A stretch of DNA of 64,000 nt from Rhizobium sp. Root1334 (GCF_001426665.1 NZ_LMEY01000001.1:62320-126319); one strand, 5' to 3'; counted from the stretch's first letter, positions 9,691-19,118 are shown. Made by a program: numbers and translations. The notes: generated by a model not told the origin, from the sequence alone.

Positions 9691-10377
9691 TCAATCGATT
9701 TCGCGTGTCTTTCCAAGGGTACTGAGCACTTCCAGAGCCAATGCCCGGTTGATGCGGCTGCCCCGCGCCAGCGCCAGATGATCCAGCCTTTCGACAATCG
9801 TCTGGGCGGATGCGAGCGAACGCTCCATGCGCGCAACGATATAGCTGATCAGCCGGTCATCAACAGCAAGCTGCCGGTCGGCCAGAAGCTTCACCAGAAC
9901 CTGCGCCAGCAGCTCATCGTCCGGCTCGCCGATCTCGACGACGGTTGCCGCCTTCAGGCGCGAGCGCAGATCGGGCAGTTCCACCGGCCACGACATCGGC
10001 CAGAGCCGGCTGGTAATCAACAGACTGGTGCCGTTTTCGCGGACGCTGTTGATGACGTGGAACAGGGCGCGGTCATCAAAGCCTTGGCGGTCGGCATCCT
10101 CGAACAGAACCGGGCCGCCCGCCGCGAGCTCGGCAGCGTTGCTGCCAGCGGTTGGATGGATAGAAACCGCTTCGCTGTTTTCCCGCCAGATCGCCGCAAG
10201 ATGCGATTTGCCCGACCCGACGGGGCCAGCCAGGATCACCACCGGCGATGGCCAGCGCGGCCAGCTGTCGATGATTGTCACCGCCGCCTTCAGGCGCTCG
10301 GATACGAGAAGATCGTCACGACCCGTCTGCGGTTCGTGCTCGAAAACGAGCGGCAATTGTTCGAACTTGCGGACCAT
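9691..10377 (-). CDS. hdaA: DnaA-related regulatory inactivator HdaA
   Basis: The protein has 228 residues and is a short AAA+ relative of DnaA without the DNA-binding domain IV. In alphaproteobacteria HdaA works with the sliding clamp to stimulate ATP hydrolysis by DnaA and so prevents over-initiation. The Walker A loop reads AGPVGSGKSHLA, the Walker B region GPVLFEDADR and sensor 1 SLLITSRLWP. A clamp-binding-like sequence (FEQLPLVFEHEP) lies at the extreme N-terminus. The ATG at 10377 was preferred; the open frame continues to 10512 into the upstream gene. The start is only 5 bases after the perM-like stop, so both are probably translated from one message. Confidence 0.9.
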   Translation of the reverse strand: MVRKFEQLPLVFEHEPQTGRDDLLVSERLKAAVTIIDSWPRWPSPVVILAGPVGSGKSHLAAIWRENSEAVSIHPTAGSNAAELAAGGPVLFEDADRQGFDDRALFHVINSVRENGTSLLITSRLWPMSWPVELPDLRSRLKAATVVEIGEPDDELLAQVLVKLLADRQLAVDDRLISYIVARMERSLASAQTIVERLDHLALARGSRINRALALEVLSTLGKTREID

Positions 10378-10382
10378 ACGCG

Positions 10383-11513
10383 TTACTCTGGAAGCTTGTG
10401 ACTTTTGTGTTCGGGCTCGATCGTCAGAATATGACGGTGACCGTGGTAGAGCGTGCTGTCGAGATAACGGCCAATGCCAAAACGGACGAGCACACCGATG
10501 GCGGCAGCACAAGGGACCGCGACCAGCAACCCGACAAAGCCGAACAACGCCCCGAAGGCCAGCAGCGCGAACATCAGCCAGACCGGATGCAGGCCGACAC
10601 TCTTACCGACCAGCCGCGGCTGTAGAATGTTGCCTTCCATGAACTGCCCGGCAAAAAAGATCGCTGCAATAATGACGATATGCAGGTAATCCGGCCAGAA
10701 TTGGACAAGAGCCACACCAATGGCAAGCACAAGGCCAACCATCGACCCGACATAGGGAATAAAGCTGATCATGCCGGCAAACAGGCCGATCAACAGGCCG
10801 AAGTTAAGGCCGGCGAAGGATAGCGCGATACCGTAGAACAGGCCGAGAATGATGCAGAGCGATCCCTGCCCGCGCACGAAACCGGCGATCGTCGCATTCA
10901 TGTCACGGGCGATCTGGCGCACGGTCGCGACGTGGTCACGCGGGATCCAGCTATCGACCCGCTCCACCATCCGGTCCCAGTCGAGCAGCAGATAAAAAGC
11001 GACGACGGGCGTGACGACGAATAGCGAGATGATGTCGAGCAGCGCCATGCCGGAGTTCCAGAGTTGCTGGAACAGTGTTCCCAGGAAACCTGCCCCCTGC
11101 TCGAGCAGCTTGGCGGAATTCTGCTTGATCGTATCCATCTGGCTGGAAATCCAGTCCGGCAGCCAAGCCGCGTCGGGACTGGTCAGGAAAGCCTGCAGCA
11201 TCGAAATATAGCCCGGCATCTTCTGGATGAAGTCTGATGCCTGGGTGAACACGATCGGGATGATCACCACCAGCGACAAGGCGAAAACGACGATGAAGCC
11301 GATCAGGATGACGATCGTTGCCATCAGGCGGCTGAGGCCAATTCTCTCCAGCCGGTCGGCGACGGGATCAAGGAAATAGGCGAGCGCCATGCCGGCGATG
11401 AACGGCAGGAGAATGGTGGAGAACACCATGAGGAAAGCAATGAAGGCCGCAAGGAAAAGCAGCCAGAAGATGATCTGGCGCTGCAGCCCGCTGCCGCTCA
11501 ATTTGTTGACCAT
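10383..11513 (-). CDS. AI-2E/PerM-family membrane transporter
   Basis: The protein has 376 residues and belongs to the AI-2E transporter (PerM/UPF0118) family of inner-membrane permeases. Several hydrophobic segments are obvious (for example residues 15-45, 60-90, 150-175 and a cluster in the C-terminal 150 residues), with the family's hydrophobic block GLLIGLFAGMISFIPYVG near residue 245. Substrates vary or are unknown; autoinducer-2 export and Na+/H+ exchange have been reported in relatives. It is the first gene before hdaA, ppk and ppx and is divergent from purM, a gene order I recognise from other alphaproteobacteria. Confidence 0.85.
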   Translation of the reverse strand: MVNKLSGSGLQRQIIFWLLFLAAFIAFLMVFSTILLPFIAGMALAYFLDPVADRLERIGLSRLMATIVILIGFIVVFALSLVVIIPIVFTQASDFIQKMPGYISMLQAFLTSPDAAWLPDWISSQMDTIKQNSAKLLEQGAGFLGTLFQQLWNSGMALLDIISLFVVTPVVAFYLLLDWDRMVERVDSWIPRDHVATVRQIARDMNATIAGFVRGQGSLCIILGLFYGIALSFAGLNFGLLIGLFAGMISFIPYVGSMVGLVLAIGVALVQFWPDYLHIVIIAAIFFAGQFMEGNILQPRLVGKSVGLHPVWLMFALLAFGALFGFVGLLVAVPCAAAIGVLVRFGIGRYLDSTLYHGHRHILTIEPEHKSHKLPE

Positions 11514-11731
11514 ACCGCTGTTCCGATGCCTTGCCGCCCGCGCCTCGCTGCGCCGCTTCTAGGGTTTGAGATAGGATGTGCCACCGACGATGGTCAAGCC
11601 TGCGGCGTAAAAGCCCGGCAATGGCGGGCAAAACATCAAAAAAGCGGGAGTAAACCGGGCAATATGCTTGCACTTGCGCCACCACCATGCCAATCGCAAT
11701 CCAAATATGACGAGCCGGCGGAGATCAAGCC

Positions 11732-12802
11732 ATGAGCGAGCCAGGAAAGAACGGTCTGACCTACAGCGATGCGGGTGTGGATATCGACGCCGGAAACCTT
11801 TTGGTGGAAAAGATCAAGCCGCATGTTCGCTCGACGCGGCGCCCCGGCGCCGACGGCGAGATCGGCGGGTTTGGCGGCCTGTTCGACCTGAAGGCCGCGG
11901 GCTTCAAGGATCCGGTCCTCGTTGCCGCCAATGACGGCGTCGGCACCAAGCTGAAGATCGCCATCGACGCCAACAAGCATGACACGGTCGGCATCGATCT
12001 CGTCGCCATGTGCGTCAACGACCTCGTCGTCCAGGGTGCGGAGCCCCTCTTCTTCCTCGACTATTTCGCCACCGGAAAGCTTGATCCCGACCAGGGTGCT
12101 GCCATCGTCGGCGGCATTGCGGCCGGTTGCCGAGAGGCAGGCTGCGCGCTGATCGGCGGCGAAACCGCCGAAATGCCGGGCATGTATGCTGGCGGTGACT
12201 ACGATCTCGCAGGCTTTGCGGTCGGCGCTGCCGAGCGCGGCCAGTTGCTGCCGGCCGGTGATATCGCCGAAGGTGATGTCATTCTCGGCCTCGCCTCCTC
12301 CGGCGTTCATTCCAACGGCTACTCGCTGGTACGCAAGATCGTTTCGCTCTCGGGCCTTGCCTGGGACGCGCCAGCGCCGTTCGGCGAAGGTACGCTGGCT
12401 GATGTTCTCATGACGCCGACGCGCATCTACGTGAAGCCGCTGTTGAAGGCGATCCGTGAGACCGGCAAGCTGAAGGCACTCGCCCACATCACCGGCGGCG
12501 GTTTTCCGGAAAATATTCCGCGGGTGCTGCCGAAGCATCTCGCTGCCGAGATCGACCTTTCCGCCATCCAGGCCCCCTCCGTCTTCTCCTGGCTTGCAAA
12601 GACCGGCGGCGTTGCCGCCAATGAAATGCTACGCACCTTCAACTGCGGCGTCGGCATGATCGTCGTTGTGGCCGCTGAAGATGCCGATCAGGTCACGTCG
12701 GTGCTGAAGGCCGAAGGCGAGACCGTCTTTGCGCTCGGCCGCATGGTCGCCCGCGACGAAGGCGCCGCCGGCACGATCTACAAGGGCACGCTTACTCTAT
12801 GA
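11732..12802 (+). CDS. purM: Phosphoribosylformylglycinamidine cyclo-ligase
   Basis: The protein has 356 residues and catalyses ATP-dependent ring closure of FGAM to AIR, the fifth step of purine biosynthesis. Family blocks are clear: [20 protein letters not shown] at the N-terminus, the ligand-binding [13 protein letters not shown]-like segment ([13 protein letters not shown]), [12 protein letters not shown] near residue 145, and [15 protein letters not shown]. The N-terminus reads [17 protein letters not shown]. The stop overlaps the start of purN by four bases (ATGA), which indicates translational coupling. The 218-base region upstream is shared with the divergent perM-like gene. Confidence 0.96.
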   Translation: MSEPGKNGLTYSDAGVDIDAGNLLVEKIKPHVRSTRRPGADGEIGGFGGLFDLKAAGFKDPVLVAANDGVGTKLKIAIDANKHDTVGIDLVAMCVNDLVVQGAEPLFFLDYFATGKLDPDQGAAIVGGIAAGCREAGCALIGGETAEMPGMYAGGDYDLAGFAVGAAERGQLLPAGDIAEGDVILGLASSGVHSNGYSLVRKIVSLSGLAWDAPAPFGEGTLADVLMTPTRIYVKPLLKAIRETGKLKALAHITGGGFPENIPRVLPKHLAAEIDLSAIQAPSVFSWLAKTGGVAANEMLRTFNCGVGMIVVVAAEDADQVTSVLKAEGETVFALGRMVARDEGAAGTIYKGTLTL

Positions 12803-13431
12803 ACGACACGGTGAAAGCGGCCCGCAAGCGAGCCGTGGTGTTCATTTCCGGCGGCGGCTCCAATATGCTGGCGCTGGTCAAGGCTGCCTCCGCACCGGAT
12901 TACCCCGTCGAAATCGTTGCCGTCATTTCCGACAAGGCGGATGCGGGCGGGCTCGCCAAGGCCGCCGCTCTTGGTATTGCGACCTTCTCGTTTGTCCGGA
13001 AGGACTATGAAAGCAAGGACGCGCACGAAGCAGCGATCCTGTCGGCGCTGAAAACGCTTTCGCCCGACATCATTTGCCTGGCCGGCTACATGCGGCTGCT
13101 CACCGCCACTTTCATCAATGCCTATGAGGGCCGGATCATCAACATCCACCCGTCCCTGCTGCCACTCTTCCCCGGCCTGCACACGCATCAGCGGGCCATC
13201 GACGCCGGGATGACCGAGGCAGGCTGCACCGTGCATTTCGTCACCGAAGGCATGGACGAAGGGCCGGTAATCCTGCAGGCCAAGGTCCCGGTATTGCCGG
13301 GCGATACTGCCGACAGCCTCGCCGCCCGAGTGCTCGTCGAAGAGCACATGTCCTATCCGGCAGCGCTACGGCTGGTTGGCGAAGGCAAGGTGCGGATGGA
13401 TGGTGATAAGGCGGCATCAGCGGCGGGCTGA
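12799..13431 (+). CDS. purN: Phosphoribosylglycinamide formyltransferase
   Basis: The protein has 210 residues and transfers a formyl group from 10-formyltetrahydrofolate to GAR, the third step of purine synthesis. The substrate loop [14 protein letters not shown] is at the N-terminus, the catalytic region [18 protein letters not shown] follows near residue 115, and the folate-binding aspartate lies in [13 protein letters not shown]. The start overlaps the purM stop (ATGA). It converges on the Nudix gene with a 31-base gap. Confidence 0.95.
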   Translation: MNDTVKAARKRAVVFISGGGSNMLALVKAASAPDYPVEIVAVISDKADAGGLAKAAALGIATFSFVRKDYESKDAHEAAILSALKTLSPDIICLAGYMRLLTATFINAYEGRIINIHPSLLPLFPGLHTHQRAIDAGMTEAGCTVHFVTEGMDEGPVILQAKVPVLPGDTADSLAARVLVEEHMSYPAALRLVGEGKVRMDGDKAASAAG

Positions 13432-13462
13432 GTTATCTCCGCCCGCGGCTTTATCCTGGCCC

Positions 13463-14077
13463 TCATGCACTGCTTGGATCTGCCGACTTCAATTTCCCTC
13501 TGTTCAGCATCGCCCACTGCAGCAGCATGATCGTCTTGCCGTCGCAGATCTCGCCACTGCCGATCATCGCCATGGCATCGGCAAGCGGGATTTCCAGGAC
13601 CTCGATATCTTCGTCCTCATGCGCGGCACCCCCACCGTCTTCGGCGCGCACCGTTGCGTCGATGATGGCGACGAAGAAATGGACGGTTTCGGTGACCGCA
13701 CCGGGCGACATGAACGCATGAAAGAGCGGCTGCACATCCGTCACCAGATAGCCGGTCTCCTCCATCACCTCGCGCTTGATCGCCTCGGCCGGATGGTCGC
13801 CGTCGAGCAGCCCCGCCGGTGTTTCCAGCAACCAGCCGGAATGAGCGTTGAGATATGCTGGGATGCGGAACTGCCGCACTAGAACGACGCTGTCACGCTT
13901 GGGATCGTAAAGCAGGATGGTGGCGCCGTTGCCACGGTCATAGACCTCCCGTTCCAGCTTTTTGGTGGTGCCGTTGGAGCCAGTATAGTTGAAGGTCACT
14001 TTGCGCAGGTGGTACCAGTTTTTCGATAGCGTCTCGTCCTTGAGGACGTCGACCTTCGCATTCTTAAATTTCGTCAT
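13463..14077 (-). CDS. nudK: Nudix hydrolase, GDP-mannose pyrophosphatase type
   Basis: The protein has 204 residues and hydrolyses nucleoside diphosphate derivatives; the closest look is NudK (GDP-mannose to GMP plus mannose-1-phosphate). The Nudix box is complete: GLLDGDHPAEAIKREVMEE then TGYLV, with the REVMEE glutamates that bind magnesium. The N-terminal half carries KLEREVYDRGNGATILLYD, usual for the ADP-ribose/GDP-mannose subgroup. The gene starts 6 bases after the molybdopterin oxidoreductase stop, so the two are probably co-transcribed. The exact substrate is inferred from similarity only. Confidence 0.8.
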   Translation of the reverse strand: MTKFKNAKVDVLKDETLSKNWYHLRKVTFNYTGSNGTTKKLEREVYDRGNGATILLYDPKRDSVVLVRQFRIPAYLNAHSGWLLETPAGLLDGDHPAEAIKREVMEETGYLVTDVQPLFHAFMSPGAVTETVHFFVAIIDATVRAEDGGGAAHEDEDIEVLEIPLADAMAMIGSGEICDGKTIMLLQWAMLNRGKLKSADPSSA

Positions 14078-14083
14078 TACCTG

Positions 14084-16198
14084 CTAATCCTTGCGCATCC
14101 ATACGCGATTGTCATGAAAGGCCGCACCGCCATAAGGGGCTGCCGCATCGGCTCCGGTGAGAACGTTGATGCCCTCGCCATCCAGATGCGCATCATTGGG
14201 CCAGAGCCCTTCGGCAATGACGACGCCACGCCGTGCGCCGCCGCCAAGCTTGGCATGCAGGCGGATTTCGCCGCGCTCGTTGCCGATCCGCACGATATCG
14301 CCGTTAACAATGCCGAGGGCCTCGGCGTCATCGGTATGGATCATCGCTTCCGGGCGGACTTCCTTCTGCAGCGAGGACGGCGTTTCGGCAAAGGTCGAAT
14401 TGAGGAAGGACCGGGCCGGCGAGGTCGCCAGCCGGAACGGATGGGTGGGTGTCGCAACCTCGATCAGGTCGACATGGTCTGGAAACTCGGGCAGCTCGGC
14501 ATGCGGGCCGAAGACGCCGAGCGCCTTGGGCGGCCGGTTCGGCGCGGGTGTCCCGATCCAGTCTGCCTTGAAACGAAATTTTCCATCCGGATGGCCAAAC
14601 CCTTGGACAAAATGCGCCGTCTCGAAATCCGGCTGGATATCCAGCCACTTGTCGCGCTTCAGCCCTTCGAAATCGGTGCCGTGGTTGACGAGGATATGGT
14701 CGATATGCTGACGCTCGGTAAGGCCGAAACCGGGCTTGTCCGCAACATCCAGACGCTTTGCCAGTTCCTCGATGACAAACAGGTTGGTGCGCACGGTCGA
14801 TGGCGGCTCGACGACCTTGGGACCGAGCAGGATATGCTGATGACCGCCGCCGCGATAGAGATCGTCGTGCTCGAGGAACATGGTAGCCGGCAGCACGATA
14901 TCGGCGACCTTGGCGGTATCGGTCATAAACTGCTCATGCACGGCAACGAACAGATCATCGCGCAGAAAGCCGCGCTTCACCAACCGCTGTTCCGGCGCGA
15001 CATTGACCGGGTTGGTGTTCTGGATCAGCATCGCCGTGACCGGGCCGCGATGGCGCAACGCTTCCGCATCGCCGGTCAGCACCCGGCCGATCTGCGACTG
15101 GTCGAGCATGCGGATATCCGGGTCGAGCATGGCCGAGCCCATTAGTTCGCGCTTGTCGAATTTGAAGATATCGTTGTTGGTGTGGAACGCCCCACCGCCC
15201 TCGTATTGCCAAGAGCCGAGCACGGTCGGGACAGAAGCAGCCGCATGAATGGCGACCGCGCCATTGCGCTGACGGGTGAACCCATATCCCAGCCTGAAAT
15301 AGGTTTTCGGGGTCGTGCCAACCAATTTGCCGAACGCCTCGATCTCGTCCACCGCAAGCCCGGTGATGTCAGAGGCCCATTGCGGCGTGCGCGTCTTCAG
15401 ATGGTTTTCAAGCCCTGCCGGATCATCGGCGTATTTCGTAAGGTAGGCACGGTCGGCATAACCATCGCGGAAGGCAATGTGCATGACGGCGCAGGCGAGC
15501 GCCGCGTCAGTGCCGGGCTTCAGCACCAGCCCGATATCAGCCTGCTTGACGGTCGGGTTGTCATAGATGTCGATAACGACGATCTTGGCGCCGCGATCCT
15601 TGCGGGCCTTGATCGCATGGGTCATGACGTTGACCTGAGTCGCCACCGCATTGGTGCCCCAGATGACGACGCAATCGGATTTCGCCATCTCGCGCGGATC
15701 GGGGCCACGCAACGAACCAATCGCCATGGCCAGCCCGGTCCATGCCAGGTTGGTGCAGATCGAGCCGAAGAAACCGGAATACCTCTTGGCGTGACGCAGG
15801 CGGTCAATCGAATCGCGCTGTACCTGCCCCATCGTCCCGGCGTAGAAATAGGGCCAGACGGCCTCGGAGCCGTATTGCTGCTCGGCCTTGACGAACGCAC
15901 CGGCAATCTCGTCGAGCGCATCGTCCCATGATAGCTGCTGCCAGTGGCCGTCGCCCTTAGCGCCCTTGCGGCGCTGCGGCACCATCAGACGGCCGGGATG
16001 ATAGATGCGCTCCGAATAACGGGCGACCTTGGCGCAGATCACGCCGGCCGTATAGGTATTGGCGCTGGCGCCGCGCACCCGGCCGATCCGGCCTTCGGGA
16101 GACACATCGACCTCCAGCGCGCAGGCGGAGGGACAGTCGTGCGGACAGACAGTGTGGCCGACGGACTTTTCTGGTTTTATAGGGGTCGCAACGTTCAT
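14084..16198 (-). CDS. Molybdopterin oxidoreductase (formate dehydrogenase / thiosulfate reductase-like)
   Basis: The protein has 704 residues and belongs to the DMSO-reductase superfamily with a bis-MGD molybdenum cofactor. An N-terminal [4Fe-4S] site reads C18-x3-C22-x3-C26-x28-C55, followed by AKVARY, whose Lys is typical of formate dehydrogenase and nitrate reductase relatives. A cysteine in FFGSICTNLAWTG near residue 148 sits where the molybdenum ligand is expected. The C-terminal cofactor-binding domain (MIHTDDAEALGIVNGD) is complete. There is no Tat signal, so it is probably cytoplasmic. An in-frame ATG six codons upstream (16216) is an alternative start. No electron-transfer subunit is next to it, and the substrate is unknown. 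Confidence 0.85.
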   Translation of the reverse strand: MNVATPIKPEKSVGHTVCPHDCPSACALEVDVSPEGRIGRVRGASANTYTAGVICAKVARYSERIYHPGRLMVPQRRKGAKGDGHWQQLSWDDALDEIAGAFVKAEQQYGSEAVWPYFYAGTMGQVQRDSIDRLRHAKRYSGFFGSICTNLAWTGLAMAIGSLRGPDPREMAKSDCVVIWGTNAVATQVNVMTHAIKARKDRGAKIVVIDIYDNPTVKQADIGLVLKPGTDAALACAVMHIAFRDGYADRAYLTKYADDPAGLENHLKTRTPQWASDITGLAVDEIEAFGKLVGTTPKTYFRLGYGFTRQRNGAVAIHAAASVPTVLGSWQYEGGGAFHTNNDIFKFDKRELMGSAMLDPDIRMLDQSQIGRVLTGDAEALRHRGPVTAMLIQNTNPVNVAPEQRLVKRGFLRDDLFVAVHEQFMTDTAKVADIVLPATMFLEHDDLYRGGGHQHILLGPKVVEPPSTVRTNLFVIEELAKRLDVADKPGFGLTERQHIDHILVNHGTDFEGLKRDKWLDIQPDFETAHFVQGFGHPDGKFRFKADWIGTPAPNRPPKALGVFGPHAELPEFPDHVDLIEVATPTHPFRLATSPARSFLNSTFAETPSSLQKEVRPEAMIHTDDAEALGIVNGDIVRIGNERGEIRLHAKLGGGARRGVVIAEGLWPNDAHLDGEGINVLTGADAAAPYGGAAFHDNRVWMRKD

Positions 16199-16283
16199 GG
16201 CTTTTCTATATGGCATCGCGAAAGGGTCTCACAGTCCCCTTGGCCATCCATTCCAATATTTCATCGGGACGTAAGGGACGCGA

Positions 16284-17150
16284 ATGAATTACCGTCACAT
16301 CTATCACGCCGGAAACTTCGCCGATGTCCTCAAGCATGCCGTGCTTGCCCGGCTGATCGTCTACATGGCGCAGAAGGACAAGGCATTTCGCGTGCTCGAT
16401 ACCCATGCCGGTATCGGCCTCTATGACCTGTCGAGCGAGGAAGCGCAAAAGACCGGCGAATGGGTCGATGGCATTGGCCGTATTCTCGACACGGACATTC
16501 CGGCCAAGGCAAAGGCCATTCTCGAGCCTTATCTCACTGCCATACGCGACCTCAACCCTGATGGCGGCCTGACGCTCTATCCCGGATCTCCGAAGCTAAC
16601 CCGCATGCTGATGCGGCCGCAGGACCGGCTGTCGGCAATGGAGCTGCATCCCGACGACTACGAGACGCTGCGCCGCCTGTTCGACGGCGACTTCCAGAGC
16701 CGCATCACCGAACTGGATGGCTGGCTGGCGCTCGGCGCGCATCTGCCGCCCAAGGAAAAACGCGGCATCGTGCTGGTCGACCCGCCGTTCGAGATATCAG
16801 GCGAATATGAGCGGCTGGTTGACGGCCTGCACAAGGCTTACCGGCGCTTTTCCGGCGGCACGTTCTGCCTTTGGTATCCGCTGAAGCAAGGTGCGCCGAT
16901 CGCCGAATTCCACACCGCGCTCAAGGCACTGGAAATCCCCAAGATGCTCTGCGCCGAACTGTCTGTCCGCAGCGACCGCGACACGACCGGGCTTTCGGGA
17001 TCCGGTCTGATCATCGTCAATCCACCGTTCACGCTGAAGGGCGAACTGGATATCCTGCTCCCCTTCCTCAAGGACCGGCTGAAGCAGGATCGCCACGCCT
17101 CGGCCCGTGCCTTCTGGCTGCGCGGCGAGGAAGTGCTTGAACGAGACTGA
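16284..17150 (+). CDS. rlmJ: 23S rRNA (adenine(2030)-N6)-methyltransferase
   Basis: The protein has 288 residues and methylates A2030 of 23S rRNA using S-adenosylmethionine. The family start MNYRHIYHAGNFADVLKHAV is a near-perfect match. The SAM-binding region is RVLDTHAGIGLYDL, and the catalytic DPPF-type motif appears as VLVDPPFEISGEYERL. The length agrees with E. coli RlmJ (280). It is divergent from the molybdopterin oxidoreductase and followed by an unrelated small secreted-protein gene. Confidence 0.95.
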   Translation: MNYRHIYHAGNFADVLKHAVLARLIVYMAQKDKAFRVLDTHAGIGLYDLSSEEAQKTGEWVDGIGRILDTDIPAKAKAILEPYLTAIRDLNPDGGLTLYPGSPKLTRMLMRPQDRLSAMELHPDDYETLRRLFDGDFQSRITELDGWLALGAHLPPKEKRGIVLVDPPFEISGEYERLVDGLHKAYRRFSGGTFCLWYPLKQGAPIAEFHTALKALEIPKMLCAELSVRSDRDTTGLSGSGLIIVNPPFTLKGELDILLPFLKDRLKQDRHASARAFWLRGEEVLERD

Positions 17151-17240
17151 GCAAGCGCGATTGAACAAGAGCGGGATTGAACGGGGCTTGACGGCCGGCG
17201 CGCAAGAGACGCAATCTGCGGTTCGCTGGGAGAGAGGATC

Positions 17241-17690
17241 ATGACAGCCATGCTTGTGCGCACCGTCGTTTTCTCACTCGCCACGCTGGCATCTGGTGCA
17301 ATGGTATCTGGTGCAACGGCGGCAAAAGCGTCCGATCATCTCAACTATGGCATGGCCCACGTCTCGGATGCCTGCGGAAGCCCCGGAGTACTCGACTTCA
17401 TTACATCCGGCTTCGGCAGCCGGGCTGCAGATTATTTAAAAATGGATATCGCCATCGCCGAAATCCGCGACACCCGGCAAAAGCGCATTGAACTGCGCGA
17501 CAAGACCCGACCGGTCCAGCGTGAATATTGCCGCGCCACCGCCATCACCAGCGACGGCGAAAAACGGGCGCTCTGGTATCTGATCGAGCGCGACTTCGGC
17601 TTTGCCGGTATCGGCTCGAATATCGAGTTCTGCCTGAGTGGCCTTGATCCCTGGTATGTTTACGGCGCGCAATGCGCGTCGTTGCGGTGA
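17241..17690 (+). CDS. Small secreted cysteine-containing protein of unknown function
   Basis: I do not recognise a named family. The protein has 149 residues with a signal peptide ending near residue 28 (VSGATAAKA). The mature part of about 120 residues has four cysteines (in SDACGSP, REYCRAT, EFCLSG and AQCASLR), which could form two disulfide bonds in the periplasm. The start has an AGAGG ribosome site (AGAGAGGATC). The gene ends 8 bases before the preferred start of the RNase T2 lipoprotein, which makes a functional link plausible but unproven. Confidence 0.7.
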   Translation: MTAMLVRTVVFSLATLASGAMVSGATAAKASDHLNYGMAHVSDACGSPGVLDFITSGFGSRAADYLKMDIAIAEIRDTRQKRIELRDKTRPVQREYCRATAITSDGEKRALWYLIERDFGFAGIGSNIEFCLSGLDPWYVYGAQCASLR

Positions 17691-17698
17691 CGGCTGCG

Positions 17699-18457
17699 AT
17701 GCATCGTTTCCGTTGTGTGATTATTGCGCTTGCCGGCTTACTGGCACTTTCCGCGTGTAGCGGCGAGGAGAAATCCCCGCAGCCTAAAAAAGACGCGCCT
17801 GCTTCCGGCACTACTGCCGCCAACACGCCGATCATCGGCACGCCGGGCACCGGTACGCGTCAGAAAACGACTTCCGTACCGCTAGGCAGCGGTTTCGACT
17901 TCTATGTCCTGTCGCTGTCGTGGTCGCCAAGCTGGTGCCTGGACAACGATCCCTCGGGACGCTCGATGCAATGCGACCCGGACAACAACCACGGTTTTAT
18001 CGTTCACGGGCTTTGGCCGCAGAACGAACGGGGATACCCGGAATTCTGCCGCACAAGGGAATCCGACCGTGTGCCGGATGCCCTTGGACGGCCCCTGTTC
18101 GACATCATGCCCTCAATGGGGCTGATCGGTCATGAGTGGCGCAAACACGGCTCCTGCTCGGGCCTGAGCCAGAAGGACTATTTTACCGTCCTGCGCGCTG
18201 CCCGCGAAAGAGTGGCGATACCGCAAAGTTTGCAGTCGGTCGGATCCAGCCAGCGAACAAATGCCGCGCAAATCGAGACGGCGCTGACATCGGCCAATCC
18301 GGGCCTGCGCAACGATGCGCTCGCTGTTACCTGCGCGTCCGGCCGCGTCGATGAAATCCGCATATGCTTCAACAAGGATTTGAGTTTCCGCGCCTGCGGC
18401 GAGATAGATCGGGCCGGCTGCAAGGCGAAAAACCTGGAACTTCCAGCTACCCCTTAG
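17699..18457 (+). CDS. Ribonuclease T2 family lipoprotein
   Basis: The protein has 252 residues from the chosen start and is a periplasmic or outer-membrane-anchored endoribonuclease. The N-terminus MHRFRCVIIALAGLLALSAC ends in a lipobox (LSAC), followed by a flexible Lys/Pro/Thr-rich linker. Both catalytic blocks are intact: CAS I HGLWPQ near residue 100 and CAS II HEWRKHGSC near residue 145. An upstream in-frame ATG at 17672 would add nine residues and overlap the preceding gene; 17699 gives a standard lipoprotein signal. It sits directly after the small secreted protein gene, probably in one transcript. RNase T2 enzymes cut single-stranded RNA without strong base specificity. Confidence 0.88.
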   Translation: MHRFRCVIIALAGLLALSACSGEEKSPQPKKDAPASGTTAANTPIIGTPGTGTRQKTTSVPLGSGFDFYVLSLSWSPSWCLDNDPSGRSMQCDPDNNHGFIVHGLWPQNERGYPEFCRTRESDRVPDALGRPLFDIMPSMGLIGHEWRKHGSCSGLSQKDYFTVLRAARERVAIPQSLQSVGSSQRTNAAQIETALTSANPGLRNDALAVTCASGRVDEIRICFNKDLSFRACGEIDRAGCKAKNLELPATP

Positions 18458-18497
18458 TTCACTCAAAAATTTGACTGTTCAACGAAAGAAAGCACGC

Positions 18498-19088
18498 ATG
18501 AAAATCTACTCTTCCCCCACCTCGCCCTATTCCAACAAGGTGCGCATGGCTGCGCGCTACGCCGGTCTCGCTGCCGAAGGCGTCCTGACCGATACCAACG
18601 GCACCCCACAGGACCTGATCGCCAACAACCCGCTCGGTAAGATTCCGACATTGGTCACCCCCGATGGCAAGGCGATCTATGACAGCCGGGCAATCATGTA
18701 CTTCATCGACCGCGAGACGAAGGGCAAGCTTTATCCGCGCAATGCGGAAAAGCGGACCGACGTGGAAATCCTGGAGGCGCTTTGCGACGGCATCTGCGAC
18801 TGCCTGCTGGCGATCGTCTATGAAAAGCGCGTCCACCCGCCGGAAAAAATCCACCAGCCCTGGATCGACCGTCAGTGGGAAAAGGCAGGCCGCGGCCTCG
18901 ACTATCTCAATGCCAACCTGCCGAAGACCGGCGCCAAGCTGCATGCGGGCCATTTCGCGCTTGCCGCCCTGTTGCGCTATATTGAAGTCCGGTTTGCCGG
19001 CGAGTGGCAGAAGGGCCGCCCGAAACTGAAGAACTGGCCGCAGAAATTCGAAAAGTTCTTCCCGGACTACGGACAGTTCAAAGCCTGA
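18498..19088 (+). CDS. Glutathione S-transferase family protein
   Basis: The protein has 196 residues. It has the N-terminal thioredoxin-like GST domain (MKIYSSPTSPYSNKVRMAA), the cis-proline loop N-P-L-G-K-I-P-T-L, and the glutathione-gamma-Glu-binding D-S-R-A-I motif. The helical C-terminal domain follows (DVEILEALCDGICDCLLAI). ATG 18498 was chosen because the fold begins there; an upstream in-frame start at 18471 adds nine poorly conserved residues. The substrate is unknown. It is probably a single-gene unit, since a strong terminator follows. Confidence 0.88.
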   Translation: MKIYSSPTSPYSNKVRMAARYAGLAAEGVLTDTNGTPQDLIANNPLGKIPTLVTPDGKAIYDSRAIMYFIDRETKGKLYPRNAEKRTDVEILEALCDGICDCLLAIVYEKRVHPPEKIHQPWIDRQWEKAGRGLDYLNANLPKTGAKLHAGHFALAALLRYIEVRFAGEWQKGRPKLKNWPQKFEKFFPDYGQFKA

Positions 19089-19118
19089 CATGTCTACAAA
19101 CTACTAATTTTAAATAAC

